From Pseudonocardia sp. MH-G8 (lineage in GTDB: Bacteria > Actinomycetota > Actinomycetes > Mycobacteriales > Pseudonocardiaceae), in NCBI RefSeq assembly GCF_002262885.1, contig NZ_NKYF01000003.1, forward strand, positions 438,382 through 502,381: DNA of 64,000 nucleotides, given 5' to 3'. The notes beneath the pieces are model-generated. The model was not told where the DNA came from. It was given only the letters and a program-made list of their open reading frames with translations, and did not search any database. Below are positions 28,210 to 37,454 of the stretch, piece by piece. The position numbers and the translations under genes were made by a program. Position 1 is the stretch's first letter; every line of letters starts with the position of its first letter.

Positions 28210-29814
28210 ATGCCGACCGTCGCCGCCGCAGTGGCGAACCTGCTCGCCGAGGCAGGCGCCCGGCGCTGCTACACCGTGCCCGGCGAGTCGTTCCTCGCCC
28301 TCATCGACGAGATCGCCCACCACCCGCAGATGCAGCTGGTGTCGGTGCGCCACGAGTCGGGTGCCGCCTTCATGGCCGACGCCGACGCGCGGCTCACCGG
28401 CGTACCCGCGGTGGCCATGGCCAGCCGGGGACCGGGCTCGTCGAACCTCGCGATCGGGGTGCACACCGCCCACCAGGACTCCACGCCGATGATCGTGCTG
28501 CTCGGCCAGGTCGACTCCGAGCTGCGCGGGCGCGAGGCGTTCCAGGAGGTCGACCTGACCGCCTTCTACGGCCCGATCACGAAGTGGGCGGTGACGGCGG
28601 AGCGGGCGCAGGACGTCCCCGGCCTCGTGGCGAAGGGCTGGGAGATCGCGACGACCGGACGGCCCGGCCCGGTGGCGATCGCGCTGCCCAGCGACGTCGT
28701 CGACGTCGAGCTGGGTGACGTCCCGATCGCCGCACCGGCCACCCCGGTGCCGGCCCCGCCGGACCCCGACGCCGTCGCGGACCTCGCCGAGCGACTGCTG
28801 CGCGCCCGCCGGCCGGTCGCCATCGCCGGGGAGGGCTCCCGCGCCGCCCGCGACGAACTGGTACGCGTGGCCGAGCGCTTCGGCATCGGGGTGTGCACAT
28901 CCTTCCGCCGCCAGGACGCGTTCCCCGTCGAGCACCCGCAGTTCCTCGGCCACCTCGGCCTGACGGTGCCACCGGAGACCGCGGACGCGACGTCCGGCGC
29001 GGACCTGCTGCTCGTCGTCGGCACCCGGCTCGACGAGATCACCACCCAGCGCTACCGGTTGCCCGCGCCCGGCTGCGAGGTCGTGCACATCGGCCGGTAC
29101 GGCGCCGGCGGCATCGACGCCGAGCCGGCGGACGTCCTCGCGGCACTGGCCGACCACCCCGGCGCAGCGCGTCCCGTGGACTGGAGCGCGGCGCACGCCG
29201 GCGTCGACGCCTGGTCCACCGCCGTTCCCACGGCCGCCGGCGCCGGGGTGCACCCCACCGACGTCATCACCGCACTGCACCGCGCCCTGCCCGCCGACGC
29301 GATCGTCACCAACGACGCGGGCAACTTCGCCGCGTTCCTGCACCGGTACTGGCGGTTCCCGCCGACCACCACCCAGCTGGCGCCGGTCAACGGGGCCATG
29401 GGCTACGCGGTGCCCGCCGCGGTCGCGGCGGCGCTGGCCGCCCCGGACCGCACCGCCGTGGCGGTGGTGGGCGACGGCGGCGTCCTCATGACCGGCCAGG
29501 AGATCGAGACGGCCGTGCGCCTCGGCGCCCCCGCCGTGGTCGTCGTCCTGCAGAACGGCATGTACGGGACGATCGCCATGCACCAGGCCCGTGACCTGGG
29601 CCGCACGTCCGGCGTCGACATCTCCGGCGTCGACCTCGTGCGCTGGGCGGAGGGCCTCGGAGCCGACGCTTACGGGGTCGGCGACGCGGCCGGGCTCGAC
29701 GACGCGCTGCGCCGCGCGGTCGCCGGCCGCCGGCCCGCGGTGGTGGCCGTGCGCACCGATCCGGACGTCATCACCCCCGCCGCCACCCTCGGCGAGCTGC
29801 TCGGGTCGTCATGA
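28210..29814 (+). CDS. thiamine diphosphate-dependent enzyme (acetolactate synthase/decarboxylase-like)
   Basis: 534 residues with three ThDP-enzyme domains: N-terminal pyrimidine domain with the catalytic Glu in SVRHESGAAFMADADARL, central domain, and C-terminal diphosphate domain with GDGGVLMTGQEIETAVRLG ending near LQNGMYG. This superfamily decarboxylates or ligates 2-keto acids; members related to benzoylformate decarboxylase lack the FAD role of acetolactate synthase. An AAGGAG site sits nine bases before ATG 28210. It is followed by the dehydratase with an ATGA overlap. The substrate is unknown. Confidence 0.85.
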   Translation: MPTVAAAVANLLAEAGARRCYTVPGESFLALIDEIAHHPQMQLVSVRHESGAAFMADADARLTGVPAVAMASRGPGSSNLAIGVHTAHQDSTPMIVLLGQVDSELRGREAFQEVDLTAFYGPITKWAVTAERAQDVPGLVAKGWEIATTGRPGPVAIALPSDVVDVELGDVPIAAPATPVPAPPDPDAVADLAERLLRARRPVAIAGEGSRAARDELVRVAERFGIGVCTSFRRQDAFPVEHPQFLGHLGLTVPPETADATSGADLLLVVGTRLDEITTQRYRLPAPGCEVVHIGRYGAGGIDAEPADVLAALADHPGAARPVDWSAAHAGVDAWSTAVPTAAGAGVHPTDVITALHRALPADAIVTNDAGNFAAFLHRYWRFPPTTTQLAPVNGAMGYAVPAAVAAALAAPDRTAVAVVGDGGVLMTGQEIETAVRLGAPAVVVVLQNGMYGTIAMHQARDLGRTSGVDISGVDLVRWAEGLGADAYGVGDAAGLDDALRRAVAGRRPAVVAVRTDPDVITPAATLGELLGSS

Positions 29815-31529
29815 GGCGCGCCCCCGAGGAGCTGCGCAGCCACCGGTGGTTCGGGGCGCGCGACCTGCGTTCCTTCGGGCACCGCTCGCGGGCGCAGCAG
29901 ATGGGCTTCGACGCGCAGGACTACACCGGCCGTCCGGTGATCGGCGTCCTCAACACCTGGAGCGATCTCAACCCGTGCCACACGCACTTCCGCGACCGGG
30001 CCGAGGAGGTCAAGCGCGGGGTGTGGCAGGCGGGCGGGTTCCCGGTGGAGCTGCCGGCGATGTCGCTGTCGGAGCCGTTCCAGAAGCCGACCACCATGCT
30101 CTACCGCAACATGCTCGCGATGGAGGCCGAGGAACTGCTGCGCTCGCACCCGGTGGACGGCGCCGTGCTCATGGGCGGCTGCGACAAGACCACCCCGGGC
30201 CTGGTCATGGGCGCCACGAGCATGGGTCTGCCGTTCGTCTTCCTGCCTGCGGGTCCGATGCTGCCCGGCCGGTGGGGTTCCGAGGTGCTCGGCAGCGGCT
30301 CCGACACGTGGAAGTACTGGGACCGCAAGCGCACGGGCGCGATCAGCGAGGAGGACTGGAACGCGATCGAGGGCGGCATCGCCCGCTCCCCCGGCCACTG
30401 CATGACGATGGGCACGGCCAGCACCATGACGGCCGCCGCCGAGGCGCTGGGGCTCACCCTGCCCGGCGCGTCGTCGGTGCCCGCCGCGTTCTCCGGGCAC
30501 GCGCGGATGGCGGTGGCCTCCGGGCGCCGGATCGTCGACATGGTCTGGGAGGACCTGCGGCCCGAGCAGGTGCTCACGTCCGCCGCCTTCACCAACGCCG
30601 TCACCACGGTCATGGCCCTGGGCGGCTCGACGAACGCGGTGGTGCACCTGGTGGCGATGGCCGGGCGTGCGGGCGTGGACCTGCCGCTCGACGCGTTCGA
30701 CGCCGTCGCGCGGCGGACCCCCGTGCTGGCCAACATCCGCCCGTCGGGCGCGTACCTGATGGCCGACTTCCACGACGCAGGCGGGTTGCGCGCACTGCTG
30801 GCGCAGCTGTCGGACCTGCTGGAGCTCGACGCGCACACCGTCAACGGGGCCACGCTCGGCGAGAACATCGCGGGCGCCACCGTGCACGACGACGACATCA
30901 TCCGGCCGCGGGATCGCGCGCTGTCGCCCGAGGGCGCCCTCGCCGTGCTGCGCGGCAGCCTCGCCCCGAACGGCTGCGTGATCAAGACGACGGCCGCGAG
31001 CCCGCACCTGCTGAAACACACCGGGCCCGCGCTCGTCTTCGACGACTACGACGACCTCGCCGCGCGCATCGACGCCGACGACCTCGACGTGGACGAGAAC
31101 TCGGTGCTCGTCCTGCGCGGCGCCGGCCCGATCGGCGGGCCCGGCATGCCCGAGTGGGGACAGCTGCCCATCCCGAAGAAGCTGTTGCAGCGCGGTGTCA
31201 CGGACATGGTGCGGATCTCCGACGCGCGCATGAGCGGCACGAGCTACGGCACCTGCGTGCTGCACGTCGCCCCGGAGTCGGCGGCGGGCGGCCCGCTGGC
31301 CCTGGTCCGCGACGGCGACCTCATCGAGCTGGACGTGCCCGAGCGCCGGCTGGACCTGCAGGTGCCCGCCGACGAGCTGGCCCGGCGCCGGGACGCGTGG
31401 CGGCCACCGGCCCCACCACCGGCCCGCGGCTACGGCGCCCTGTTCGCGAGGCACGTGACGCAGGCCGACAAGGGCTGCGACTTCGATTTCCTGGCGGGCG
31501 CAGGCGCCCCGGAGCCGGCGATCCACTGA
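29811..31529 (+). CDS. IlvD/Edd-family dehydratase (sugar-acid type)
   Basis: 572 residues from ATG 29811, overlapping the previous stop. Fe-S cluster cysteines are visible in LNPCHTHF, LMGGCDKTTP and SPGHCMTMGTAST. The sequence has features of the L-arabinonate/D-xylonate dehydratase branch rather than true IlvD, such as SHRWFGARDLRSFGHRSR near the start. These enzymes dehydrate aldonic acids to 2-keto-3-deoxy acids. Together with the ThDP enzyme, RraA-like protein and transporter it suggests a catabolic route for a sugar acid or related hydroxy acid. Confidence 0.85.
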   Translation: MRRAPEELRSHRWFGARDLRSFGHRSRAQQMGFDAQDYTGRPVIGVLNTWSDLNPCHTHFRDRAEEVKRGVWQAGGFPVELPAMSLSEPFQKPTTMLYRNMLAMEAEELLRSHPVDGAVLMGGCDKTTPGLVMGATSMGLPFVFLPAGPMLPGRWGSEVLGSGSDTWKYWDRKRTGAISEEDWNAIEGGIARSPGHCMTMGTASTMTAAAEALGLTLPGASSVPAAFSGHARMAVASGRRIVDMVWEDLRPEQVLTSAAFTNAVTTVMALGGSTNAVVHLVAMAGRAGVDLPLDAFDAVARRTPVLANIRPSGAYLMADFHDAGGLRALLAQLSDLLELDAHTVNGATLGENIAGATVHDDDIIRPRDRALSPEGALAVLRGSLAPNGCVIKTTAASPHLLKHTGPALVFDDYDDLAARIDADDLDVDENSVLVLRGAGPIGGPGMPEWGQLPIPKKLLQRGVTDMVRISDARMSGTSYGTCVLHVAPESAAGGPLALVRDGDLIELDVPERRLDLQVPADELARRRDAWRPPAPPPARGYGALFARHVTQADKGCDFDFLAGAGAPEPAIH

Positions 31530-31556
31530 CACGCGCCTGCAAACTCTCGTCGACAC

Positions 31557-32405
31557 CTAGCCGACGGAAGCGTCGTTCGTCGCAGGGCCGGCGTTGGCCA
31601 TGAGCCAATTCTGCAGCGTCGTCGCCAGCGGGACCGGGGCGTCCAGGTGGATCAGGTGGCCTGCTCGCGGGACGCGGACCAGCTCGGCGCCGGGAATGCC
31701 CGCGACGATGCGCTCGCCGGTGGCCACGGGGATCCAGGTGTCCTCGACTCCCCACAGGACCCGCACGGGGATGTCGATCCTGCCCAGCAGCGCCTCGTTC
31801 TCCTCGAGGTAGCGCTCGTCGAACGCCGCGATCTGCCGGTAGAACGCCGGCTGCCCGTCCTCACCCAGCCAGGGGCCGACGAGCTCCGCGAGGTCCTCGG
31901 GGTGCAGGCCGCGATGGCCGGCGTTGCCGACATAGGCCCTGACCAGGGCCTCATGGATATAGGGCGGAACCTGCGCGAGGACGTCCGGGTGCTGCTGGAC
32001 CAGCCGGAAGAACGGCGATCCCGCCGGCGGGATCGCCACGACGTCGGCCATCAGCAGCGATGCGTAGGGCACCTCGTGGACGAGGTGCGCGCGCAGCGAG
32101 ACGGCCCCGCCGTAGTCGTGGGCGACGACGTGCGGCCGGTCGAGACCCCAGTGGTCGAGCAACGCCGCGAACGCCCGCGCCTGGACACCGAAGTCGACCG
32201 CGTGCTCGGCGTCCTTCGAGGACCGCCCGTAGCCGGGCATGTCCCACAGGTACACGGTGAAATCGCCGCTCAACGCCTCGGCGAAGGGCCGCCACAGCCA
32301 CGACGACCAGGGAGTGCCGTGGCAGAAGACCACCGCAGGCCCCGTCCCGGCGCGTCCCCACGCGATGCGCCGCCCCTCCCACGTGAACGTCTCCGCAAGA
32401 TCCAT
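31557..32405 (-). CDS. alpha/beta hydrolase of the haloalkane dehalogenase / epoxide hydrolase type
   Basis: 282 residues from ATG 32405 ([17 protein letters not shown]). The nucleophile elbow reads [10 protein letters not shown], an Asp nucleophile as in haloalkane dehalogenases and epoxide hydrolases rather than the Ser of esterases. The oxyanion region is [12 protein letters not shown], the acid lies in WGVEDTWIP and the catalytic His in RAGHLIHLD. The physiological substrate is unknown. The 5' end overlaps by 136 bp the C-terminal extension of the EamA gene in another frame. Confidence 0.85.
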   Translation of the reverse strand: MDLAETFTWEGRRIAWGRAGTGPAVVFCHGTPWSSWLWRPFAEALSGDFTVYLWDMPGYGRSSKDAEHAVDFGVQARAFAALLDHWGLDRPHVVAHDYGGAVSLRAHLVHEVPYASLLMADVVAIPPAGSPFFRLVQQHPDVLAQVPPYIHEALVRAYVGNAGHRGLHPEDLAELVGPWLGEDGQPAFYRQIAAFDERYLEENEALLGRIDIPVRVLWGVEDTWIPVATGERIVAGIPGAELVRVPRAGHLIHLDAPVPLATTLQNWLMANAGPATNDASVG

Positions 32406-33328
32406 GGGCTCAGTGTGGCTCTCAGTACGGGTGAGGAGCGAGATCGCCTGGCCGAACGTCTGATCCCGTGCTCGCGGACGCCGCTTCGTTCGGCGCCGAC
32501 ACCGGCGGCGACCACCAACCCGATCCCGACGACGGCGCTCCGGCCCGGCACCTGGTGCAGCGCGACCAGCCCGATGACCAGCGCGATCGCCGGTTCGAGC
32601 GCCATCAGCGTGCCGAACGCCGCCGCGGTGAGCCTGCGCAGCGCCACCATCTCCAGGCTGAAGGGAACCACCGGTAGCAGCACGGCGAGCCCCAGCCCGA
32701 TCAGCAGCAGCTGCGCGTCGAGAGCGCCGAGCACGGCCGGTGCGTCCGTCAGCGCGACGACGACGGTGGCGGTGAGGCCCGCCACGGGCATCGAGACGGC
32801 GAGGCCGCGCAGCCCGGTCGCCTCGTCGCCGACCTTCTGCGTCAGCACGATGTAGCCGGCCCAGCAGGCAGCCGCGGCCAGCGCGAACCCGACGCCCACC
32901 GGATCGGCCCCGCCGTGCCACGGCTCGGTGAGCAGCAGCACCCCGGCCGCCGCGACGAGCGCCCACAGGCGTGCCGGCCCACGGCCCCGCGCGACCGCGA
33001 CGCCCAGCGGTCCGAGGAACTCCAATGCGCTCGCGGTCCCGAGGGGGATCCGCGCGACGGCGGCCATGAACAAGAACGTGAGGCCCGCCGTCACCACGCC
33101 GAGGAGTGCGCAGGTCAGCAGGCCTTGGCGGGTGAACTGGCGCAGCGGCGGGCGAACGAGGACCGCCAGCAGGAGCCCGGCCCACGCCAGCCGCAGCCAG
33201 GCGGTCCCCCCGGTGCCGAGCCGGTCGATCAGCCCGATCGACGCGGCGAGGCCGAGCTGGACGCACAGCATGGCGACCACGGCGAAAGCGGAGCCCAGCC
33301 GCGCGCCGGAACCCGGAGAGGTGCTCAC
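32270..33328 (-). CDS. EamA/RhtA-family inner membrane exporter
   Basis: 352 residues with ten transmembrane helices and internal duplication typical of EamA drug/metabolite transporters ([36 protein letters not shown]). The family exports amino acids and metabolites. The normal C-terminus would fall near residue 285 ([11 protein letters not shown]). A further ~70 residues, Arg/Gly-rich, run into the following hydrolase gene on the same strand, which suggests a lost stop or frameshift. It is divergent from a LysR gene 73 bp away, which probably regulates it. Confidence 0.85.
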   Translation of the reverse strand: MSTSPGSGARLGSAFAVVAMLCVQLGLAASIGLIDRLGTGGTAWLRLAWAGLLLAVLVRPPLRQFTRQGLLTCALLGVVTAGLTFLFMAAVARIPLGTASALEFLGPLGVAVARGRGPARLWALVAAAGVLLLTEPWHGGADPVGVGFALAAAACWAGYIVLTQKVGDEATGLRGLAVSMPVAGLTATVVVALTDAPAVLGALDAQLLLIGLGLAVLLPVVPFSLEMVALRRLTAAAFGTLMALEPAIALVIGLVALHQVPGRSAVVGIGLVVAAGVGAERSGVREHGIRRSARRSRSSPVLRATLSPWILRRRSRGRGGASRGDAPGRGLRWSSATALPGRRGCGGPSPRR

Positions 33329-33400
33329 GGCAACCAGTAGAGGTCATCCGATCGTTCGCGTCCACGTGACTTCCATGCACAGACTGTTCATGATTTGTGG

Positions 33401-34309
33401 ATGGAAACGCGACGCCTGGAGCTCCTCGTCGCGCTGGCCCGGCTCGGCTCGATGCGCGAGGTGGCCGAGGAGATGGACGTCACGACGTCGACGGTGTCGC
33501 AGCAGATCGCCGCGCTCGCCCGGGAGACCGGGACCGTGCTGCTGGAGCCGGCGGGGCGTCGGGTGCGGCTCACGCCTGCCGGGCGGCGGTTGGCCGACCA
33601 CGGCCTCACGATCCTGGCGGCGGTCGATGCGGCCCGGGCGGACCTGGACGCGGACGCCGAACCCGCGGGCACCGTGCGGGTCGCCGGGTTCGCGACGGCG
33701 ATCCGACGCTCGCTGCTCCCCCTGCTGGCCTCGCTGGACGGCACCCGCGTCCGGATGCTGATCGCCGAGCACGAGCCCGCCGAAGCGCTGGACCTGCTCG
33801 CCGAGGACGCGGTCGACCTCGCCCTCGTGTACGACTACGCGCTCGCCCCGCGCACCGTCGACGACCGGTTCGAGGTCACCCCGCTGTGGACGGCCCGGTG
33901 GGGCCTCGGAAGACCGGCGGAGCCCGCGATGGAGGACCTCCCCGCCGTCTCGACCGTGGATCGCCACCGCGACCACGACTGGATCGTGAACTCGCGCAAC
34001 GACGCGGACGAGCGGGTGGTCGCCGCGCTGGCCGCGTACGCCGGGTTCACCCCCCGGATCGTGCACCGCGCCGACAGCCTCGACCTGGTTCAGGACCTGG
34101 TCGCCGAAGGCCTCGGGGTGGGCCTGCTGCCCGAGGGGGTGTCGATGCGACCCGGTGTGCAACTGCTCGCCCTTCGCGAGCCCGACGTGCTGCTGCGGGC
34201 GTTCGCGGTGGTCGGGCGGGGCCGGGATGCGTGGGCGCCGCTGGCACTGATCATGGGCAGGCTCACCCACGCGGGGGTGCCGCCCGGTGATTCCGCCTGC
34301 CCAGGATGA
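33401..34309 (+). CDS. LysR family transcriptional regulator
   Basis: 302 residues from ATG 33401 (METRRLELLVALARLGSMREVAEEM). A winged-helix N-terminus with TTSTVSQQIAALARETG is followed by a substrate-binding domain (GTVRVAGFATAIRRSLLPLL). It is divergent from the EamA exporter, the usual arrangement for a LysR activator and its target. The GTG at 33395 is only two codons upstream and cannot be excluded as the start. Convergent with the MDR gene. Confidence 0.88.
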   Translation: METRRLELLVALARLGSMREVAEEMDVTTSTVSQQIAALARETGTVLLEPAGRRVRLTPAGRRLADHGLTILAAVDAARADLDADAEPAGTVRVAGFATAIRRSLLPLLASLDGTRVRMLIAEHEPAEALDLLAEDAVDLALVYDYALAPRTVDDRFEVTPLWTARWGLGRPAEPAMEDLPAVSTVDRHRDHDWIVNSRNDADERVVAALAAYAGFTPRIVHRADSLDLVQDLVAEGLGVGLLPEGVSMRPGVQLLALREPDVLLRAFAVVGRGRDAWAPLALIMGRLTHAGVPPGDSACPG

Positions 34310-34331
34310 TCTGGACCTCGGCCGGCGTCGA

Positions 34332-35438
34332 TCATCCGACGAGCGGCCCGCTGGAGGCACAGGAACGGATGCTCGACCCTGCCCGTCCGGGCACCAGTAC
34401 GACGACGCCCGCTCCCCCGGTGCGAGCGGCGAGGCCCAGCGCGGCCGCAGGGTCGTCGAGACCCACCGTGGCAGGCTCGAGCGCGCCGAGGTCGACGGCA
34501 CCGGCGGCCACCAGGCGCCACACGCGGAGCAGCGTCTCCCGCCGGAACATCCACGACCCGACCAGCCGCAGACGCCGGCGCATCACCGCGCCGTACGGGA
34601 TCGGGAGGTCCCGGCGCACCCCGCCGACCAACACCATCGTCCCGCCGGACCGCAGCGCGTCGACACCCGCCAGCGTCGGATCGGCGCTGGGCACCGGTCC
34701 GAGCGCGTCGAGCACGACGTCGACCTCGCCGATGGCCGCCGCGGTCCCCGCGCGGTCGGTCAGCGGAACCGGCTGCACCCGGGGGTCGAGGGCGGCCAGC
34801 CGCTCCAGCACCGCCGGGTTGCGGCCGACCGCAGCGACCCGCGCCGCCCCGTGTGCCAGCGCCAGGTGCACACCCGCCGTCCCGAGCTGCCCGGTCGCGC
34901 CGAGCACGGCGACGTCGTGACCCGCCGCCAGACCCGCCCGGTCGAGTCCCTCGGCCGCGACCGCGAACCAGCCCACCAGGGCCTCGCCCGGCGCGCCGCA
35001 CGCGCCGGGCAGCCGGACCAGCGCGGCGGCCGGGGCGAGCATCCGCTCGGCGAACGAGCCATCGCGCCACCGCTCCTGCATCACCGCGACCGTCGGAGTG
35101 CGCTCGCCCCGACCACCGATCCCGGTCCAGCCCACCAGGAACTCCTGCGGATCGACCACGTCGTCCGAGCCGAGCACGCCGATGTGCGCCACCACATCGC
35201 CGACCGCGAACCCGAACACGTCCTCGCCGACCGCCAGCACCCGCCCGATCCCGCCGACGCCGAGCACCAGCGGGGTCGGGACCCCGCCCCGCGGGCCCGC
35301 CTTCGTGACGGCATCGGTGTAGGAGGGCACGTGGACCGCGAGAACCTCGAGCAGCACCCCACCCGGGCGCAGCCGCGGCTCGTCGAGGTCCGCCACGCGG
35401 AGCGGAGCACCGGGTTCATCGAGCATCCATGCACGCAT
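34332..35438 (-). CDS. MDR-family zinc-type alcohol dehydrogenase / quinone oxidoreductase
   Basis: 368 residues from ATG 35438 (MRAWMLDEPGAPLRVADLDEP). An N-terminal GroES-like domain precedes a Rossmann nucleotide-binding domain with AVLGATGQLGTAGVHLALAHG. No classical four-cysteine structural zinc lobe is seen, which leans toward quinone-oxidoreductase-type members. The last ~20 residues (after VVVLVPGRAG) are Ser/Gly-rich. It is divergent from an XRE-type regulator with 67 bp between the starts, so the pair is likely functionally linked. Confidence 0.8.
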   Translation of the reverse strand: MRAWMLDEPGAPLRVADLDEPRLRPGGVLLEVLAVHVPSYTDAVTKAGPRGGVPTPLVLGVGGIGRVLAVGEDVFGFAVGDVVAHIGVLGSDDVVDPQEFLVGWTGIGGRGERTPTVAVMQERWRDGSFAERMLAPAAALVRLPGACGAPGEALVGWFAVAAEGLDRAGLAAGHDVAVLGATGQLGTAGVHLALAHGAARVAAVGRNPAVLERLAALDPRVQPVPLTDRAGTAAAIGEVDVVLDALGPVPSADPTLAGVDALRSGGTMVLVGGVRRDLPIPYGAVMRRRLRLVGSWMFRRETLLRVWRLVAAGAVDLGALEPATVGLDDPAAALGLAARTGGAGVVVLVPGRAGSSIRSCASSGPLVG

Positions 35439-35505
35439 GACGACGAGCCTGCCCCGCGGCTTTCCTGGTATTGATACGCTCTTCATCCTGGTATCGGAGG
35501 TACCT

Positions 35506-36300
35506 GTGACCGCTTCCCCCGACGGTCGCGCGTCGCGGCGGTCCGTCTCCGAGCTCGGGAGCTTCCTGCGGCACAGGCGCGAACGTCGCTCCCCGGCTGA
35601 CGTCGGCCTGCCCGGCGGAGGCCGACGGCGGACACCCGGACTCCGCCGGGAGGAGGTCGCGCTGGTGTCCGGGGTGAGCACCAGCTGGTACACCTTCCTC
35701 GAGCAAGGCCGGCCGGTCCGCCCGTCGGCGCAGGTGCTCGGTGCCGTCGCGGGCACGCTGGGGCTGACCGACGACGAGCGCGACCACTTGTTCCGTCTCG
35801 CCGGCCTCGCCCCGGAAGGTCCGGCCGCCGGTCCGGAGCGGATCGACCCGGGACTTGCGGACCTCGTCGACGCGGTCGATCCGCGCCCCGCCTACGTCAC
35901 GGCGGCGAGCTTCGACATCCTCGCCATCAACGCTGCCGCGAGGTCGCTCTTCTGCGGTGCCGTACCGAATCTCGCGCTGTGGGTGTTCGGCGACCCGGCC
36001 GCGGAGGAGCTGCTGGTCGACCACGAAGAGGTGGCGCTCGGCCTGCTCGCGCGGCTGCGCTGGGCGAACGCCTGCCATCCGGACGACAGGCGGATCGCGG
36101 AGGTCGTGGCGCAGCTGCGGGAGACCTCCGCCGATGCCGCCCGGTGGTGGACGCGCCAGGACGTGCGCGACGTCCGATCGGGAATCAAGCGGGTCCGTCA
36201 CCCGGAGCACGGCGTCCTCACGCTGACCCACACCGCCCTGCACCCGGCCGAGCGCCCCGACCTGACGCTGGTGGTCTACGGCCCATCAGATCTCGAGTAG
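35506..36300 (+). CDS. helix-turn-helix regulator with MmyB-like ligand-binding domain
   Basis: 264 residues from GTG 35506, with CGGAGG five bases upstream. The N-terminal XRE-type HTH reads GLRREEVALVSGVSTSWYTFLEQGRP, followed by an MmyB-like (PAS-type) domain: RPAYVTAASFDILAINAAARSLF, then WARWTRQD-like and HPEHGVLTLTHTALHP segments. These actinobacterial regulators usually repress or activate an adjacent dehydrogenase or reductase gene. The upstream region has TCCTGGTAT twice (about 35463 and 35487), possible operator half-sites. Confidence 0.85.
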   Translation: MTASPDGRASRRSVSELGSFLRHRRERRSPADVGLPGGGRRRTPGLRREEVALVSGVSTSWYTFLEQGRPVRPSAQVLGAVAGTLGLTDDERDHLFRLAGLAPEGPAAGPERIDPGLADLVDAVDPRPAYVTAASFDILAINAAARSLFCGAVPNLALWVFGDPAAEELLVDHEEVALGLLARLRWANACHPDDRRIAEVVAQLRETSADAARWWTRQDVRDVRSGIKRVRHPEHGVLTLTHTALHPAERPDLTLVVYGPSDLE

Positions 36301-36362
36301 CAGCGTCGTCGCCAGCGGGACCGGGCGCGTGCCCCGCGGGGAGCCCACCGGGCCGGCGCTGA

Positions 36363-37352
36363 TCACGGCTGCGGAGCGCGGTCCGGCGCAGGCTTGGAGC
36401 GGAACGTGTCACGGTAGTTCCGCGGGCTGGTGCCGGTTTCGGTGAGGAAGTGCCGACGTAGGGACTGGGTCGAGCCGAAGCCCGCTGCGTGCGCCACCTG
36501 GGTCACGCTCAGATCCGAATCCTCCAGCAGCTCCCGCGCGCGCTCGACGCGGCGGCGCGCGATCCAGCCCGCCACGCTGTCACCCGTCTCCGCGCGGAAT
36601 CGCCGTTCCAGTGTCCGCGGGCTGATGCTGGCCCGGGTCGCGATCTCCTTGAGGGTCATGGCCTCGGCGATGTTCCCGGCGACCCATTCCAGGACGGGCG
36701 ACAGCGATCCCGACATCGGCCGGGGCAGGGCCTTGGCATATTGCGCCTGACCACCGCTCCGGTGTGGCGGACTGATGAGCAGCCGGGACACGTCGTTCGC
36801 GTACGCCTGGCCGTGGTCCTTCCGCAGGACGTGGAGACAGAGGTCCGCCGCGGCGAGCATGCCGCCGGAGGACAGGATCTGCCCGTCGTCCACGTACATC
36901 TCGTGCTCCATCAGATGCGCACGCGGGAACGCGGTGCGGAACTCGTCGGCGAGCGCCCAATGCGTGGTGACACGGCGGCCGTCGACCACCCCGGCCTGGC
37001 CGAGGACGAACGCTCCGGCACACAGCGACACCAACCGCGCCCCCGCGGCGGCCGCCGCCGCTACCGCGGAGAGCACAGCGGGGTCCTGCGGCGCCGACGG
37101 TGCCTCGAGGCCGGGCACGACGACGATGTCGGCGCCGGCGATCGCCTCGACCGGCTGCAGGTCACCGATGGTGAAGCCGAGCGAGGTCGGCACCGACGCG
37201 GACCCGCAGAGCACGACGTCGTAGGGCGCCTCCGGCTCATCGCGGATCTTGGCGAACACCGACGGGCGACGACCGAACGCCTGCACCGCGATCGCGAGGT
37301 CGAGGACGAACGTCCCACCCAGAACGACGATCGCAACGCGATGACGCTCCAC
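36363..37352 (-). CDS. GlxA-type transcriptional regulator (DJ-1/PfpI plus AraC HTH)
   Basis: 329 residues from GTG 37352, with AAGGAGG five bases upstream. The N-terminal DJ-1/PfpI-like domain (about 1-175) carries the Cys-containing LVSLCAGAFVLGQAG elbow; the C-terminal AraC HTH (about 230-320) contains ISPRTLERRFRAETGDS and QVAHAAGFGSTQSLRRHF. Such proteins activate adjacent catabolic genes on sensing a small nitrogen or carbon compound. It is divergent from the alpha/beta hydrolase 103 bp away, its likely target. Confidence 0.9.
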   Translation of the reverse strand: MERHRVAIVVLGGTFVLDLAIAVQAFGRRPSVFAKIRDEPEAPYDVVLCGSASVPTSLGFTIGDLQPVEAIAGADIVVVPGLEAPSAPQDPAVLSAVAAAAAAGARLVSLCAGAFVLGQAGVVDGRRVTTHWALADEFRTAFPRAHLMEHEMYVDDGQILSSGGMLAAADLCLHVLRKDHGQAYANDVSRLLISPPHRSGGQAQYAKALPRPMSGSLSPVLEWVAGNIAEAMTLKEIATRASISPRTLERRFRAETGDSVAGWIARRRVERARELLEDSDLSVTQVAHAAGFGSTQSLRRHFLTETGTSPRNYRDTFRSKPAPDRAPQP

Positions 37353-37454
37353 CTGTGCCTCCTTGGCCGGATCCGGTCGAAGTATGGCGTGCAGAGTGGT
37401 GCTGGTCACCCCGCGTCGGCCCGACACTCGTTCTCCCGAGTCGAGAGGGCGGTC

